Shown: piece after piece, positions 16,924 through 26,203 of the stretch
Layout: each line of letters begins with the position of its first letter
Numbering within the stretch: position 1 is the first letter of the stretch
From: Lachnospiraceae bacterium
Lineage (GTDB): Bacteria; Bacillota; Clostridia; Lachnospirales; Lachnospiraceae
Length of the DNA: 64,000 bases
Assembly (NCBI GenBank): GCA_024684085.1
Contig: JAIKXM010000019.1
Span: 1-64,000, forward strand
Reading direction: 5' to 3'
Notes under the pieces: model-generated
What the model was told of the DNA's origin: nothing
The model's input: the letters and a program-made list of their open reading frames with translations, nothing else
The model's database searches: none
Program-made: the position numbers and the translations under genes

Positions 16924-17898
16924 TCACAGATTATTCTTATACCATTCGATTGCAAGCGCGATTCCCTTAGCAAAATCATAATCAGGATCGTAACCGAGCA
17001 GTTTTCTCGCCTTGCTTATATCCGCATTGGAATGCTTGATATCTCCGGGTCTGTCAGGTCCGAAATTGGGCTCTCTCTCAATCTCCAATGCTTTACATAG
17101 TCCGTAATATATATCAATAAGGTACTCTCTTCCGCCATAAGCAACATTGAAGGCATTGCCTGCTGCCTCGCTCGAAGCAAGACAGGCCTTGAGATTGGCC
17201 TCTACAACATTATCTACATATGTAAAATCGCGGGACTGCTTGCCGTCACCGTTGATAGTCGGCGTCTCGCCCCTTAATAACATCTTAATGAACTTGGGAA
17301 TAACTGCCGCATACGCTCCATCGGGATCCTGTCTGCGACCGAACACATTGAAATATCTGAGTCCGTAGGTATCAAGACCATACAGCTTATAATAGAGCTT
17401 ACCGTACTCCTCACATACCCTCTTGGTAAGCGCGTAAGGTGAGAGGAGATTACCCTCCTGACCTTCTACCTTGGGCAGAACCGGATGATCGCCGTATACC
17501 GAAGAGCTTGAAGCATATACGAACTTCTTAACCCTCTTCTGTCTTGCGGCTTCCATCATATTAAGAGTACCCTTGATATTGTTCTCCTCATAGAACTGAG
17601 GCATCTCAATACTTCTGGGAACGCTTCCCCACGCTGCCTGATTCAGTACATAATCAACGCCTTCACATGCCTTAAGGCAGGTATCGTAGTCCTTGATATC
17701 ACCCTTGATAAACGTATAGTTCGGTCTGTCCTTCAGCAGATCCACGTTAGCCTGCTTACCGGTCGACAGATCATCGAGACATACCGCATTGTAACCCATA
17801 TCCGTGATCGCCTCACACAGGTTGGATCCGATGAATCCGGCGCCTCCTGTAACCAAAAAAGTACTATCCTTAGGAAATTCAAGATTCTTAAAGCCCAT
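16924..17898 (-). CDS. NAD-dependent sugar epimerase, WbpP-like
   Basis: Short-chain dehydrogenase-fold enzyme that interconverts UDP-hexoses at C4. The Rossmann motif GGAGFIG is at 18-24, the catalytic Ser region SSSVYG at 131-136 and YALTK (155-159) gives the Tyr/Lys pair. The segment GRRQDPDGAYAAVIPKFI and SRDFTYVDNVVEAN match UDP-GlcNAc 4-epimerases of the WbpP group better than GalE. It follows a GT4 gene by 51 bases, so it probably supplies an activated sugar for that transferase. UDP-GlcNAc as substrate is inference. Confidence 0.87.
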   Translation of the reverse strand: MGFKNLEFPKDSTFLVTGGAGFIGSNLCEAITDMGYNAVCLDDLSTGKQANVDLLKDRPNYTFIKGDIKDYDTCLKACEGVDYVLNQAAWGSVPRSIEMPQFYEENNIKGTLNMMEAARQKRVKKFVYASSSSVYGDHPVLPKVEGQEGNLLSPYALTKRVCEEYGKLYYKLYGLDTYGLRYFNVFGRRQDPDGAYAAVIPKFIKMLLRGETPTINGDGKQSRDFTYVDNVVEANLKACLASSEAAGNAFNVAYGGREYLIDIYYGLCKALEIEREPNFGPDRPGDIKHSNADISKARKLLGYDPDYDFAKGIALAIEWYKNNL

Positions 17899-17949
17899 TT
17901 CTCATTCCTCGATTCAAAATTATTGCAAAGAGCACCGATCAGTCTGCCT

Positions 17950-19071
17950 CTATTTCAGAAAGCCCCTGCTCCTATATACCTCGAGCATCTTATCCGCCAC
18001 GACTTCCCAGCCGAGGCTGTACTGCTCGTTCTTAAGCTTCTTTCCGATCGACTCTCTTAAGCCTACATCATTATAGATGTTTTCACATGCTTCTGTCCAG
18101 TCATCAAGCTCGAAAGAATCAACGATGATCCCGTTCTCGCCATTACGTATCAGCATATCCGCCCCGCCGTTATTACTGCTGATCACCGGAAGCCCAAAAT
18201 ACATAGCCTCCATCAGCACCATCCCGAAGATCTCATAATTACTGGGAAAGAGCATACAATCAGCCTGCCTGTACAGTTCACCGACCTCGGTCTGATTAAG
18301 CTTCGGATAATATGCCATCCGTCCGGAAGCGATCCACTTGCGCACCGGAGCCAGTGCCTCGTCCTTATAGGCCTTATCTCCGTCGCCGACCAGTATCATC
18401 TTCATGTCCCCGTGATCCGTAAGCAGTCTGTCGACCAGCTTCATTAGCATGATAGAATTTCGTCGCGGTTCTATTTTGCCCACATAGATCCATGTGAAGC
18501 CTGAGCCTCGCATCGGCTCAGTATCGACACCTTCGAATGCGTCATAGTCAAGCCCGACCCCAACAGGATAAGTATTGCGAAAGCCCTTATCTTCAAGGAA
18601 TCCGGCCGCCGCCCGACTCTTGGTGAAGGCGATAACATCCGGATTATGCCGTAACTTCAGGAATATCCTGTCAAAAACTCGGCACTTGAGATTATATCCC
18701 TTGTTAAAATCATGATAATACGGGCCGTGATATATGACAACCTTGTCACGATCCCTGCCCGTATAATACCACCAGCTTGTCAGCTGATCGTACTCGTGCA
18801 CCTGAATCACATCGTACCCGGAAGTCAGCCCGCGCAGAGACGGAAAAAATCCGTTCTTTAGTATCCCGAAGCCCCTCAGGTGGTACACGCTTATATATAC
18901 ATCATCATCCAGCTCGATAAGTTCGGTATAATCATTATCCGAGCCGTTATACAGCACAACATCAGTCTGAACGCCGGCCATGGTAAGCGCCTTGGCCAAA
19001 CCGATCTCCTGAACATTGTAATTATTCGAATTAATGATATTAGGAAATGTCCTAACGATCAGAATCTTCAT
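17950..19071 (-). CDS. GT4-family glycosyltransferase
   Basis: A 373-residue GT-B glycosyltransferase. The N-terminus (MKILIVRTFPN) is a Rossmann strand; the C-terminal half has YVGKIEPRRNSIMLMKLVD and the donor-site LFPSNYEIFGMVLMEAMYFG with the E-x7-E pair. The ATG at 19071 has AGGA eight bases upstream and avoids overlapping the aroE/K coding end; the frame runs open to 19152. It lies between aroE/K and the epimerase, at the end of the aromatic operon. Acceptor unknown. Confidence 0.85.
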   Translation of the reverse strand: MKILIVRTFPNIINSNNYNVQEIGLAKALTMAGVQTDVVLYNGSDNDYTELIELDDDVYISVYHLRGFGILKNGFFPSLRGLTSGYDVIQVHEYDQLTSWWYYTGRDRDKVVIYHGPYYHDFNKGYNLKCRVFDRIFLKLRHNPDVIAFTKSRAAAGFLEDKGFRNTYPVGVGLDYDAFEGVDTEPMRGSGFTWIYVGKIEPRRNSIMLMKLVDRLLTDHGDMKMILVGDGDKAYKDEALAPVRKWIASGRMAYYPKLNQTEVGELYRQADCMLFPSNYEIFGMVLMEAMYFGLPVISSNNGGADMLIRNGENGIIVDSFELDDWTEACENIYNDVGLRESIGKKLKNEQYSLGWEVVADKMLEVYRSRGFLK

Positions 19072-19127
19072 ATCCGATATCCTGCAACCTTCAATGCTTA
19101 TATTGCGCCGATCTGCAGATACAGTCC

Positions 19128-20366
19128 TTACATATTCTGCCAGAATCCGCAAACGGCCTCAGTCGTCTCTTCGATCCCGACATTTTTCACCTGCCGGTCA
19201 GCACTCTCACAATATATAGAATATCGCTTATTGTAAAGTTCTGCAATCTTATTAATATCATCCGCCAAAGGTCTGTCCGATGTAGGTATCAGCTCCGCCG
19301 GATCCCTGTCAATGAACACTATCCTGCCGTTATGCGACAGCCTCTTAACATTGATATCCTTAAGAACCGCTCCTCCGCCGGTCGATATGCACAGTCCGCT
19401 TTGAAGTGACAATTCCGCGATGACTTCGCTCTCCAGATCCCTGAAGTAGCCCTCTCCTTTTTCCTTGAAAATATCCGGAATACTGACTCCTTCTCTCTCC
19501 ACGATAAGCGCATCCGTGTCCGTGAACTTAAGCCCCAGACGTTCCGCCACCTTTATGCCTATCGTGGACTTGCCGCTTCCCGGCATCCCCGTAAGCACAA
19601 GATTCATCTTGGCAGATGCTATACTGCGTGTGATCTCACGCGCCTTTCTTTCTTCCACGGGTTCGCCTGTGAACAGCTTCGCCGCTTCCAGAGCCTGCAT
19701 AACGAGCATATAGAGTCCTGTTACGGCAGGAATACCTTTGCCTAAGGCCTCAAGCACAAGTTCGGTACGTGAAGGATTGTAGATCACATCAACAACACCC
19801 TTTAGATCCAAGAAACGCCCCAGGTCTATCGGCTTATTGTCTGTGGAAGGATGCATTCCGACGGGAGTGGTATTGACGATAATATCGGCATCGGCGTGAT
19901 CCCTGTAGGCCTCCTCATAGGTTATCGCATCCATGCCGCCCTTACGGCCTGCCTTTACAATCTCCCTGACACCAAGACTCTCAAGCACAGCCTTCGCTGT
20001 CTTCGATGTGCCGCCTGTACCGAGGATCAGAGCCTTAGCCCCCTCAGTCGCAATATTCATATCAAGGATAAGCGCCCTCATTCCGTAATAATCGGTATTA
20101 TAACCGACAAGACGGCCGTCCTTATTAACAATGGTGTTGACTGCACCTATCTCGAGCGCCTTGGGATCGACCTCATCCAATAAGGGAATGACCTTCTCCT
20201 TATAGGGGATCGTGACATTAAGCCCCTTATATTCTCTTGATACTATAAAACTCTCAAGCTCATCCGGTGCCAAGGGCTTAAGCTCATAAGAGTATCGCCC
20301 CAGCGACTCATGTATCTCCTTCGAGTAGCTGTGTCCCAGCTTCTCTCCGATCAAACCGTATTCCAT
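19128..20366 (-). CDS. aroEK: Fused shikimate dehydrogenase - shikimate kinase
   Basis: One 412-residue chain carries two consecutive shikimate-pathway steps. Residues 1-250 are AroE: GLIGEKLGHSYS (4-15), NVTIPYKEKV (50-59) with the catalytic Lys, GYNTDYYG (88-95) and the NADP loop GTGGTSKTA (116-124). Residues 254-412 are AroK: P-loop GMPGSGKST (260-268), FTDTD (281-285), GYFRDLESEV (306-315) and the lid TSDRPL (362-367). Both halves keep their key motifs, so both should be active. The ATG at 20366 follows GAGGGG; the open frame to 20393 is less likely. Confidence 0.93.
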   Translation of the reverse strand: MEYGLIGEKLGHSYSKEIHESLGRYSYELKPLAPDELESFIVSREYKGLNVTIPYKEKVIPLLDEVDPKALEIGAVNTIVNKDGRLVGYNTDYYGMRALILDMNIATEGAKALILGTGGTSKTAKAVLESLGVREIVKAGRKGGMDAITYEEAYRDHADADIIVNTTPVGMHPSTDNKPIDLGRFLDLKGVVDVIYNPSRTELVLEALGKGIPAVTGLYMLVMQALEAAKLFTGEPVEERKAREITRSIASAKMNLVLTGMPGSGKSTIGIKVAERLGLKFTDTDALIVEREGVSIPDIFKEKGEGYFRDLESEVIAELSLQSGLCISTGGGAVLKDINVKRLSHNGRIVFIDRDPAELIPTSDRPLADDINKIAELYNKRYSIYCESADRQVKNVGIEETTEAVCGFWQNM

Positions 20367-20408
20367 ATCGTTCCCCTCTGCAAATGCTTTCAAATATCCG
20401 ACCTATGA

Positions 20409-21437
20409 TCATAACATCTCGGCGATATCGTATATCAGTCGCTCTGTTTTTTCCCATCCGAGACAGGGATCTGTGATGGACTTACCGTAGACACCGCCAT
20501 CGATCTTCTGAGCGCCATCCTCGATATAACTCTCTACCATGAAGCCCTTAAGGAGCTTGCCGATCTTCTCATTATGTCTTGCAGAATGAAGCACTTCCTT
20601 GATGATACGAGGCTGCTCAAAAGGATTCTTGGCTGAATTAGAATGATTGGTATCAACCACAAGACCGGGATTGACAAGATCCATCTCCTCATAACAATTG
20701 CAGAGTCGCTCAATATCTTCATAATGATAATTGGGAATAGCCTCACCGTGCTTATTGGTACAGCCACGCAAGATCGCATGTGCATACTGATTACCCTCTG
20801 AATGGACTTCCCAGCCTCTGTAGATAAATGTATGCGAATTCTGAGCCGCAAGGATGGCATTCATCATAACGGAATAGTCGCCGCTGGTAGGATTCTTCAT
20901 GCCAACGGGAACATCGATGGCACTTGCGGTAAGTCTGTGCTGCTGATCCTCAACAGATCTTGCTCCGACTGCAACATAGGCAAGAATATCATCAAGATAA
21001 TTGTAATTCTCGGGGTAAAGCATCTCGTCGGCGCAGGCAAAACCCGTCTCCTCGATAGCTTTCAGATGAAGATGTCTTGTTGCTATGATACCCTTGAACA
21101 TATCGGGCTTGGAATTGGGATCGGGCTGATGAAGCATTCCCTTATATCCTGCTCCCGTTGTTCTGGGCTTATTGGTATAGATTCTGGGGACGATAAGGAT
21201 CTTATCCTTAACCTTCTCCTGAATCGGCATAAGCCTTGAGATATAATCCAGTACGCTGTCCTCGCGATCTGCCGAACAAGGACCGATTATAAGGATCTTA
21301 CGATCGTCTCTTCCTGCGAAGATCTCATTGACCTCTGCACGCTTCTCTGATACTACCTTACCTGCCTTGCCTGTAAGGGGTACCATTTCCTTAACTTCTG
21401 CCGGCAAAGCCAGCCTTCTCTCGAATACTACGTTCAT
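20409..21437 (-). CDS. aroF: 3-deoxy-7-phosphoheptulonate (DAHP) synthase, AroFGH type
   Basis: First step of the shikimate pathway, joining phosphoenolpyruvate and erythrose 4-phosphate. Type I-alpha metal ligands are visible: Cys54 in GPCSA, His265 in DTNHSNS, Glu302 in MVESY and Asp323 in SITDPCLGWE. KPRTTGAGYKG (90-100) binds PEP. No chorismate mutase domain is attached. The ATG at 21437, eight bases after AGGAGAGG, gives 342 residues. Enzymes of this type are usually feedback-inhibited by one aromatic amino acid; which one cannot be read here. Confidence 0.95.
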   Translation of the reverse strand: MNVVFERRLALPAEVKEMVPLTGKAGKVVSEKRAEVNEIFAGRDDRKILIIGPCSADREDSVLDYISRLMPIQEKVKDKILIVPRIYTNKPRTTGAGYKGMLHQPDPNSKPDMFKGIIATRHLHLKAIEETGFACADEMLYPENYNYLDDILAYVAVGARSVEDQQHRLTASAIDVPVGMKNPTSGDYSVMMNAILAAQNSHTFIYRGWEVHSEGNQYAHAILRGCTNKHGEAIPNYHYEDIERLCNCYEEMDLVNPGLVVDTNHSNSAKNPFEQPRIIKEVLHSARHNEKIGKLLKGFMVESYIEDGAQKIDGGVYGKSITDPCLGWEKTERLIYDIAEML

Positions 21438-21585
21438 TTTTCCAACCTCTCCTTCTCTTTTACACAAATGATTGATGACTGATTTATTATTATCTTATTT
21501 AATTATTACCCTTTTAAAGCAGGGTACGTTCTTCACTTTCCGGTCAGATGACAGCCTCTGCCAACAGGCCTTCATTTGCAAGCCG

Positions 21586-22455
21586 TCACTTCCTGACCTT
21601 ATCAAACTTGGCCCTTCGCTCGGTAGACAGCCTCATCTTGCTCTTAAGATATTCCGCATCGCCACGATCGAGCGCATCCCTTATGCCCTTAAGTTCTTCA
21701 ATAAATCGCTCAATGTGCCCCGAAAGTTCCTCTTTGTTATCAAGGAACAACTCACTCCACATCACTTCATTGATCCTCGCGATCCTTGTAAGATCCCTAA
21801 ACGAATCGCCTGTATAATGCACAAGATTCTCATCGTCATTGCAGGTCATCAGCGAAACCGCGATGCAGTGCGTCAGCTGCGACACATAACCGATCATCTT
21901 ATCATGCTCCTCCGGACTCAGCACCGAAATATGTCTGAACCCCAGTATGCGCCCCATGTTGTAACACCATTCCACAGCCTCCGGCGTATTACGCTCTGTC
22001 GGCACCACTATAAAGTTAGCGTCTCTGAATATCCTGTCATCGCTGTATCTGACGCCGCTCGTCTCCTTACCGGCCATCGGATGGGAAGCGATAAACTCAA
22101 TGTCATCCCTGAGAATATCCTGAATCTCATACACGACCGCCGTCTTAACGCCCGTCACATCGGTGATCCTGATCCCTGACTTGAAGTACTGCTGATAATT
22201 CTTTATCCATTCCACAAAGACATGAGGATATAATGCAAAAATTACCGCATCTGCCTCTCCCAGCATCTCCTCACTTACTTCAGTGCTCCCACTGTCAATG
22301 ATGCCGTTCTCCATGGCATAATCGATCGTATCCTTATCGGTATCTATGGCAAGCACCCGATATCCCAATCTCTTAAGCGCCATTCCGTAACTGCCGCCTA
22401 TAAGTCCCAGACCGACTATCAGGATGTTTTTCCTGTTTATCCATTCCATGCTCAT
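21586..22455 (-). CDS. tyrA: Prephenate dehydrogenase
   Basis: NAD-dependent oxidative decarboxylation of prephenate to 4-hydroxyphenylpyruvate, for tyrosine. The dinucleotide loop GLGLIG is at 15-20 and the catalytic His region SHPMAGKE at 124-131. At about 290 residues it lacks the C-terminal ACT domain of the longer Bacillus enzyme. The start is probably ATG at 22455 (MSMEWINR); an ATG at 22449 and an in-frame ATG at 22482 are alternatives. The start lies inside the lowest-coordinate unit of a 38-bp tandem array made of copies of this initiation region. Confidence 0.93.
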   Translation of the reverse strand: MSMEWINRKNILIVGLGLIGGSYGMALKRLGYRVLAIDTDKDTIDYAMENGIIDSGSTEVSEEMLGEADAVIFALYPHVFVEWIKNYQQYFKSGIRITDVTGVKTAVVYEIQDILRDDIEFIASHPMAGKETSGVRYSDDRIFRDANFIVVPTERNTPEAVEWCYNMGRILGFRHISVLSPEEHDKMIGYVSQLTHCIAVSLMTCNDDENLVHYTGDSFRDLTRIARINEVMWSELFLDNKEELSGHIERFIEELKGIRDALDRGDAEYLKSKMRLSTERRAKFDKVRK

Positions 22456-22583
22456 CTTGCCTGCTCTCTCCTGTTTATCCATTCCGTGCTCATCTTGCCT
22501 GTTCTCTCCTGTTTATCCATTCCGTGCTCATCTTGCCTGTTCTCAACTGTTTATCCATTCCGTGCTCATCTTGCCTGTTCTCA
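22432..22583. repeat. 38-bp tandem repeat, four units, between aroA and tyrA
   Basis: Units at 22432-22469, 22470-22507, 22508-22545 and 22546-22583 differ at only a few bases; a partial fifth runs into the aroA 3' end. Each carries, on the minus strand, ATGAGC(A/T)xGGAATGGATAAAC and GAACAGGCAAG-like sequence. It is a duplicated tyrA translation start. Confidence 0.95.
22452..22569 (-). other. Chain of three mini-ORFs leading into tyrA
   Basis: Mini-ORF 1 runs 22569-22543 (8 residues, MSTEWINS). Mini-ORFs 2 (22531-22490) and 3 (22493-22452) each encode MSTEWINRREQAR. The stop of 2 overlaps the start of 3, and the stop of 3 overlaps the tyrA ATG, both as ATGA. Each has AGGAGAG- or AACAGG-type purines upstream. 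They may feed ribosomes to tyrA by coupling, or simply be by-products of repeat expansion. Confidence 0.5.
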
Positions 22584-23897
22584 ACTGTTTATCATCTCAA
22601 TGACTATTCCCAATCCTTTCAAAACAGCGGGATAATCGGGATAACTCTTCTCCACGGCTTCGACACCCTCTATAGTACCACCGGTAATGGTCATCAGGGT
22701 AGCAAGTGTCATAACTATTCGATGATCATTGGCTCCGTCAAGGGGTTGTTCGGGCGCATGCAGATCACACTTATGTATCACTATGCTGTCTTCATACTGT
22801 TCTGTTTTAACCCCAAAATGTGACAGCCTCTCGCACATCACAGTACCGCGGTCGCTTTCCTTGATCTTAAGTCTTCCAGTTCCCTTAATCACACCACCGT
22901 TACAGGCTGCGGCAACACCCATTAGCACAGGCCCAAGATCGGGACAATCCGTGATATCAAGCTCTGCTTTTCCTTCCTTAAGCTTGCGTAAATATTCCCT
23001 GTACACACGATCTCCCTGAAGCGAATGCTCCTTAAGATCCTCCACGATCACATCTCCACCGATCACATTCAGCGCCTCTAGAAAAGCAGCATTGGAATAG
23101 TCGCCTTCAACTCTTATATCACGAGCTGTAAATCCTTCTGTTTTCTCAATATACAGAGTTCTCTCATCTTCCCATCTGACCGTAACGCCAAATTCACCCA
23201 TGGCTTCTATTGTAAGATCTATATAGGAACGGCTTGCGACCTCAGTGGTAAGATGTACCCTCTTATCTCCGCCCATTATGGCCAGCGCATACAGAAGCCC
23301 CGTTATGAACTGAGAGCTTATATCTCCCGGAACGCTGTAATCGCACTCTTCCAGCTTCCCATTGACTGTAAGACTATCTTCCGTTCTGATGAAGTCGATC
23401 CCCTGCTCCCTGCATATATCTTCGTATACTGACAGAGGTCTTGTAAGAAGAGTCCTGCTACCGTTAAACCTCACCTTCATTCCAAGTGCCAGCACGATCG
23501 GAACGAAGAAACGAAGTGTGGAACCGCTTTCTTTTACATTGAGATCAATAATATCCGTTCCCCGATCGTTACCGGCCGACCCGCCGATATTATCCGCTTT
23601 AGCATCATGCTTATTACCGTCCGACTCGCCGATACTGCGCAGTACACCTATAGGCTCATTACCGGCCGCCTCACCGATACCTCTTACCTCGACCTCGGTT
23701 TCTCTCCTTACCGTCCAGGCCTTGATGCCTTCGATGCAGTCCAGGGTTGCCTCGATATCCTTGGAATACGCAAGATTACTAACCTTACTCTTACCTCCTG
23801 CAAGGGCGGCGCAGATCAGATATCTGTGAGCCATACTCTTGGAAGGCGGAGCGGCCACTCTTCCCGAAGCCTTGCCGGGCTTAATACTTATATCCAT
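22581..23897 (-). CDS. aroA: EPSP synthase with a repeated 15-residue insertion
   Basis: Makes 5-enolpyruvylshikimate 3-phosphate. KSMAHR (20-25) binds substrate, ESGSTLRFF (123-131) matches the usual NAGT region, and GDISSQF, KESDR and a final DHRIVM are all present. Between the first strand unit and ESGSTLR, residues about 74-118 form an extra Gly/Asn/Asp-rich stretch built from three 15-residue units (IGEAAGN, IGESDGN, IGGSAGN as unit starts). The spacing between KS and the SGST motif is about 30 residues longer than in E. coli. AGGCGG precedes the ATG, and the gene overlaps the aroC end by 17 bases. Confidence 0.93.
   Translation of the reverse strand: MDISIKPGKASGRVAAPPSKSMAHRYLICAALAGGKSKVSNLAYSKDIEATLDCIEGIKAWTVRRETEVEVRGIGEAAGNEPIGVLRSIGESDGNKHDAKADNIGGSAGNDRGTDIIDLNVKESGSTLRFFVPIVLALGMKVRFNGSRTLLTRPLSVYEDICREQGIDFIRTEDSLTVNGKLEECDYSVPGDISSQFITGLLYALAIMGGDKRVHLTTEVASRSYIDLTIEAMGEFGVTVRWEDERTLYIEKTEGFTARDIRVEGDYSNAAFLEALNVIGGDVIVEDLKEHSLQGDRVYREYLRKLKEGKAELDITDCPDLGPVLMGVAAACNGGVIKGTGRLKIKESDRGTVMCERLSHFGVKTEQYEDSIVIHKCDLHAPEQPLDGANDHRIVMTLATLMTITGGTIEGVEAVEKSYPDYPAVLKGLGIVIEMINS
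23569..23679. repeat. 45-bp in-frame triplicate inside aroA
   Basis: A conserved 21-bp core (TTACCGGCCGACCCGCCGAT type) recurs at 23569-23589, 23614-23634 and 23659-23679, exactly 45 bp apart. The period is 15 codons, so the frame is kept. The intervening bases have diverged. Confidence 0.85.
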
Positions 23898-25002
23898 CGA
23901 AAGTACCGCCTTTCGTATTCATACTGTCCGTCCCGTATCTTCCGGCCAGCAGATCATAGACCGTAAGCGCAAGCACGCTGTCGACAACCACCGCTGCCCT
24001 GTGTATGATCGCAGGATCATGACGCCCGTTGATCTTAAGCTTAGTATTCTCACCCGTTCCCAGATCAATAGTATCCTGCTCTTTATATATGGAAGGTGTC
24101 GGCTTTACCGCCGCACGGATCACGATCGGCATTCCGTTAGTGATACCGCCGTTGATACCGCCATTATTATTGGTCACCGTAACTACCCTTCCGTTTTCAC
24201 TTCTTAACGGATCATTGAACTCGCTTCCGAACCCGTTCACCATATCGAATCCGGCTCCGAACTGAACTCCCTTGACTGCCGGAACGCTGTACAACATATG
24301 CGCGATCGTGCTCTCCACCGAATCGAACCACGGCTCTCCCACTCCCGCAGGCATGCCGGTTATAACACTCTCCAGCACTCCTCCGACGCTGTCTCCTTCA
24401 GCCGCTGCCTGCTCAATGGCCTCACGCATCTTCTCGCCTGCTTTTTCATCCAACACCGGAAAAACAGCCTCGCCTAAGGTATCAAAATCCTTCCGGTAAT
24501 CCTCAAAGCCCCTGTCGGCTATCGAAGCACAACTGCTTATATGTGTGGCTATCCTTATCCCTTTGCTCTCAAGCACCGGCATAACTACAGCCGCTGCCGC
24601 AACAAGCGCTGCCGTTATACGACCGCTGAAGTGTCCGCCGCCATTAAAGTCCTCATATCCATGATACTTGCAATGGGCTGTATAGTCGGCATGACCGGGT
24701 CTCGCAGCCCCAACTGTTTTCTCATAATCCTCACTGTGCTGAGCCGTGTTGGGGATCAGAATGCATAAAGGTGTACCTGTAGTCCGGCCCTTATATACAC
24801 CGCTTGCTATTATATATTCATCTTTCTCTACTCTTGCAGTTGAGATCCTTCCCGAAGGACGTCTCTTGGTGAGCTGCGATGCTATCAGCTCCTCATCTAT
24901 CTCGATTCCGGGAGCGAGTCCGTCAAGAACCGCTCCGATATAAGGTCCATGACTCTCGCCAAAAAGAGTTACCGCAAGGCTGTTACCGAATGTATTCTTC
25001 AT
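23881..25002 (-). CDS. aroC: Chorismate synthase
   Basis: FMN-dependent last step to chorismate. Signature blocks are GESHGPYIGAVLDGLAPG (13-30), RPSGRISTARVEKDE (about 48-62) and RPGHADYTAHCKYHGYEDFN followed by GGGHFSGR. The ATG at 25002 has GGAG six bases upstream and gives 373 residues, the usual length; the open frame to 25098 adds 32 residues that match nothing. It is separated from aroB by 181 bases that hold a promoter-like sequence, and overlaps aroA. Confidence 0.95.
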   Translation of the reverse strand: MKNTFGNSLAVTLFGESHGPYIGAVLDGLAPGIEIDEELIASQLTKRRPSGRISTARVEKDEYIIASGVYKGRTTGTPLCILIPNTAQHSEDYEKTVGAARPGHADYTAHCKYHGYEDFNGGGHFSGRITAALVAAAAVVMPVLESKGIRIATHISSCASIADRGFEDYRKDFDTLGEAVFPVLDEKAGEKMREAIEQAAAEGDSVGGVLESVITGMPAGVGEPWFDSVESTIAHMLYSVPAVKGVQFGAGFDMVNGFGSEFNDPLRSENGRVVTVTNNNGGINGGITNGMPIVIRAAVKPTPSIYKEQDTIDLGTGENTKLKINGRHDPAIIHRAAVVVDSVLALTVYDLLAGRYGTDSMNTKGGTFDGYKY

Positions 25003-25057
25003 GCTAATCTCCATTCCACAGTTTTCGGCCGGCAGATTCACTGCCAATCCCCGAACT

Positions 25058-25086
25058 GTTATATTACACCGAGTGACATATCGCAA
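25058..25086 (-). promoter_or_regulatory. Possible internal promoter before aroC
   Basis: Minus strand -35 TTGCGA (25081-25086), 17-bp spacer, -10 TATAAC (25058-25063), about 55 bases before the aroC start. It could uncouple aroC-aroA-tyrA-aroF-aroE/K from the attenuator upstream of pheA. Confidence 0.4.
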
Positions 25087-25183
25087 CACCTGCCGCATTA
25101 CACGACCTCAACATTACACGTCGCATATCACACCGTTCAGGCTTTCGTTTTATTCCTATCCTTAATCCGTTCCCGGTTCGATC

Positions 25184-26203
25184 TCAGTCGGTTACGGATC
25201 TGACCCTGTCCTTTAATGACACGAGTGTCACATCTTGCAGTTTGTATTCTCCTACCTTCTCGCAGAAGACAGCCGACACCATGGCTCCCGATGCTTTCTT
25301 ATCATGACACATCATCCTGTATACTTCTTCACCGTCGACATCGCAGGACGTCGGAAGATTCAAGCGATCAAGGATCGGGATCAGTTCCTTCCTCACTTCG
25401 GCCGATGACATGGCGACCATTCCGATCGATACACATTCACCGTGATAGAGCTTCTCTTCGTTTGTCGCAAGCTCGATCCCGTGACCGATCGTATGACCGA
25501 AATTCAATACTTTCCTGAGCCCTGCTTCTTTCTCATCCTGCTCGACCACATTCGTCTTAAGCTCGATCGACCTTGTCACGATCTCCTCAAGATGCTCCAT
25601 GTAATCATCCCTTTTAAAGATATTCACGAGCCCCGCATCAAAGGTCATTCCCATCTTAAGTGCTTCAGACAGTCCGTTGGATATCTGTCTGTCCGTCAGG
25701 GTCTTCGTAAGATCGATATCGATGAGCACTCGTTTCGGCTGATAGAAGGCACCGACTATATTCTTGAGACCACCGTAATTGATGGCTGTTTTGCCACCGA
25801 CAGATGAATCCACCTGCGAAAGGATCGTAGTCGGAATATTGTAAAAATCAACGCCTCGCATGTATGCCGAAGCCGCGAATCCCGCCAGATCTCCAACGAC
25901 TCCCCCTCCGACGGCAACTACGCAGTCTTTTCGCGAGAAGCCTTCCTGCAACATCTTATTTAAGAGAAGATCAAAAGATTCAAGACTCTTATGTTCCTCA
26001 CCTTCACCTATTGTAACGATAAACGGTTGGCCGGAACAAGCCGCAACCTTTTCGGCATATTCGGCAGGTACGCCTTCATCGGTTACGATCAGGACTTTTC
26101 TGTTTAGATCAAGTTCCTGTCCGACGTCATTAATGCAGCCTCTTCTGATGACCACTTCATAACTGTTATCTTTCTCTGTAAGACTCACCTTTATCTTACT
26201 CAT
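25184..26203 (-). CDS. aroB: 3-dehydroquinate synthase
   Basis: Converts DAHP to 3-dehydroquinate using NAD and zinc. GGGVVGDLAGF (99-109) binds NAD; SVGGKT (134-139) and KNIVGAFYQP bind phosphate. The zinc ligands are Glu180 (LSEALK), His237 (NFGHTIGH) and His254 (YHGE). At 339 residues it is slightly shorter than the 360 usual for the family, mainly at the N-terminus. Its ATG overlaps the pheA stop by one base (TGATG), so the genes are coupled. Confidence 0.95.
   Translation of the reverse strand: MSKIKVSLTEKDNSYEVVIRRGCINDVGQELDLNRKVLIVTDEGVPAEYAEKVAACSGQPFIVTIGEGEEHKSLESFDLLLNKMLQEGFSRKDCVVAVGGGVVGDLAGFAASAYMRGVDFYNIPTTILSQVDSSVGGKTAINYGGLKNIVGAFYQPKRVLIDIDLTKTLTDRQISNGLSEALKMGMTFDAGLVNIFKRDDYMEHLEEIVTRSIELKTNVVEQDEKEAGLRKVLNFGHTIGHGIELATNEEKLYHGECVSIGMVAMSSAEVRKELIPILDRLNLPTSCDVDGEEVYRMMCHDKKASGAMVSAVFCEKVGEYKLQDVTLVSLKDRVRSVTD

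Noticed and set aside
16690..17100. Protein-coding plus-strand frame
   Set aside because: It runs antisense into the epimerase gene, has no ribosome binding site and matches nothing.
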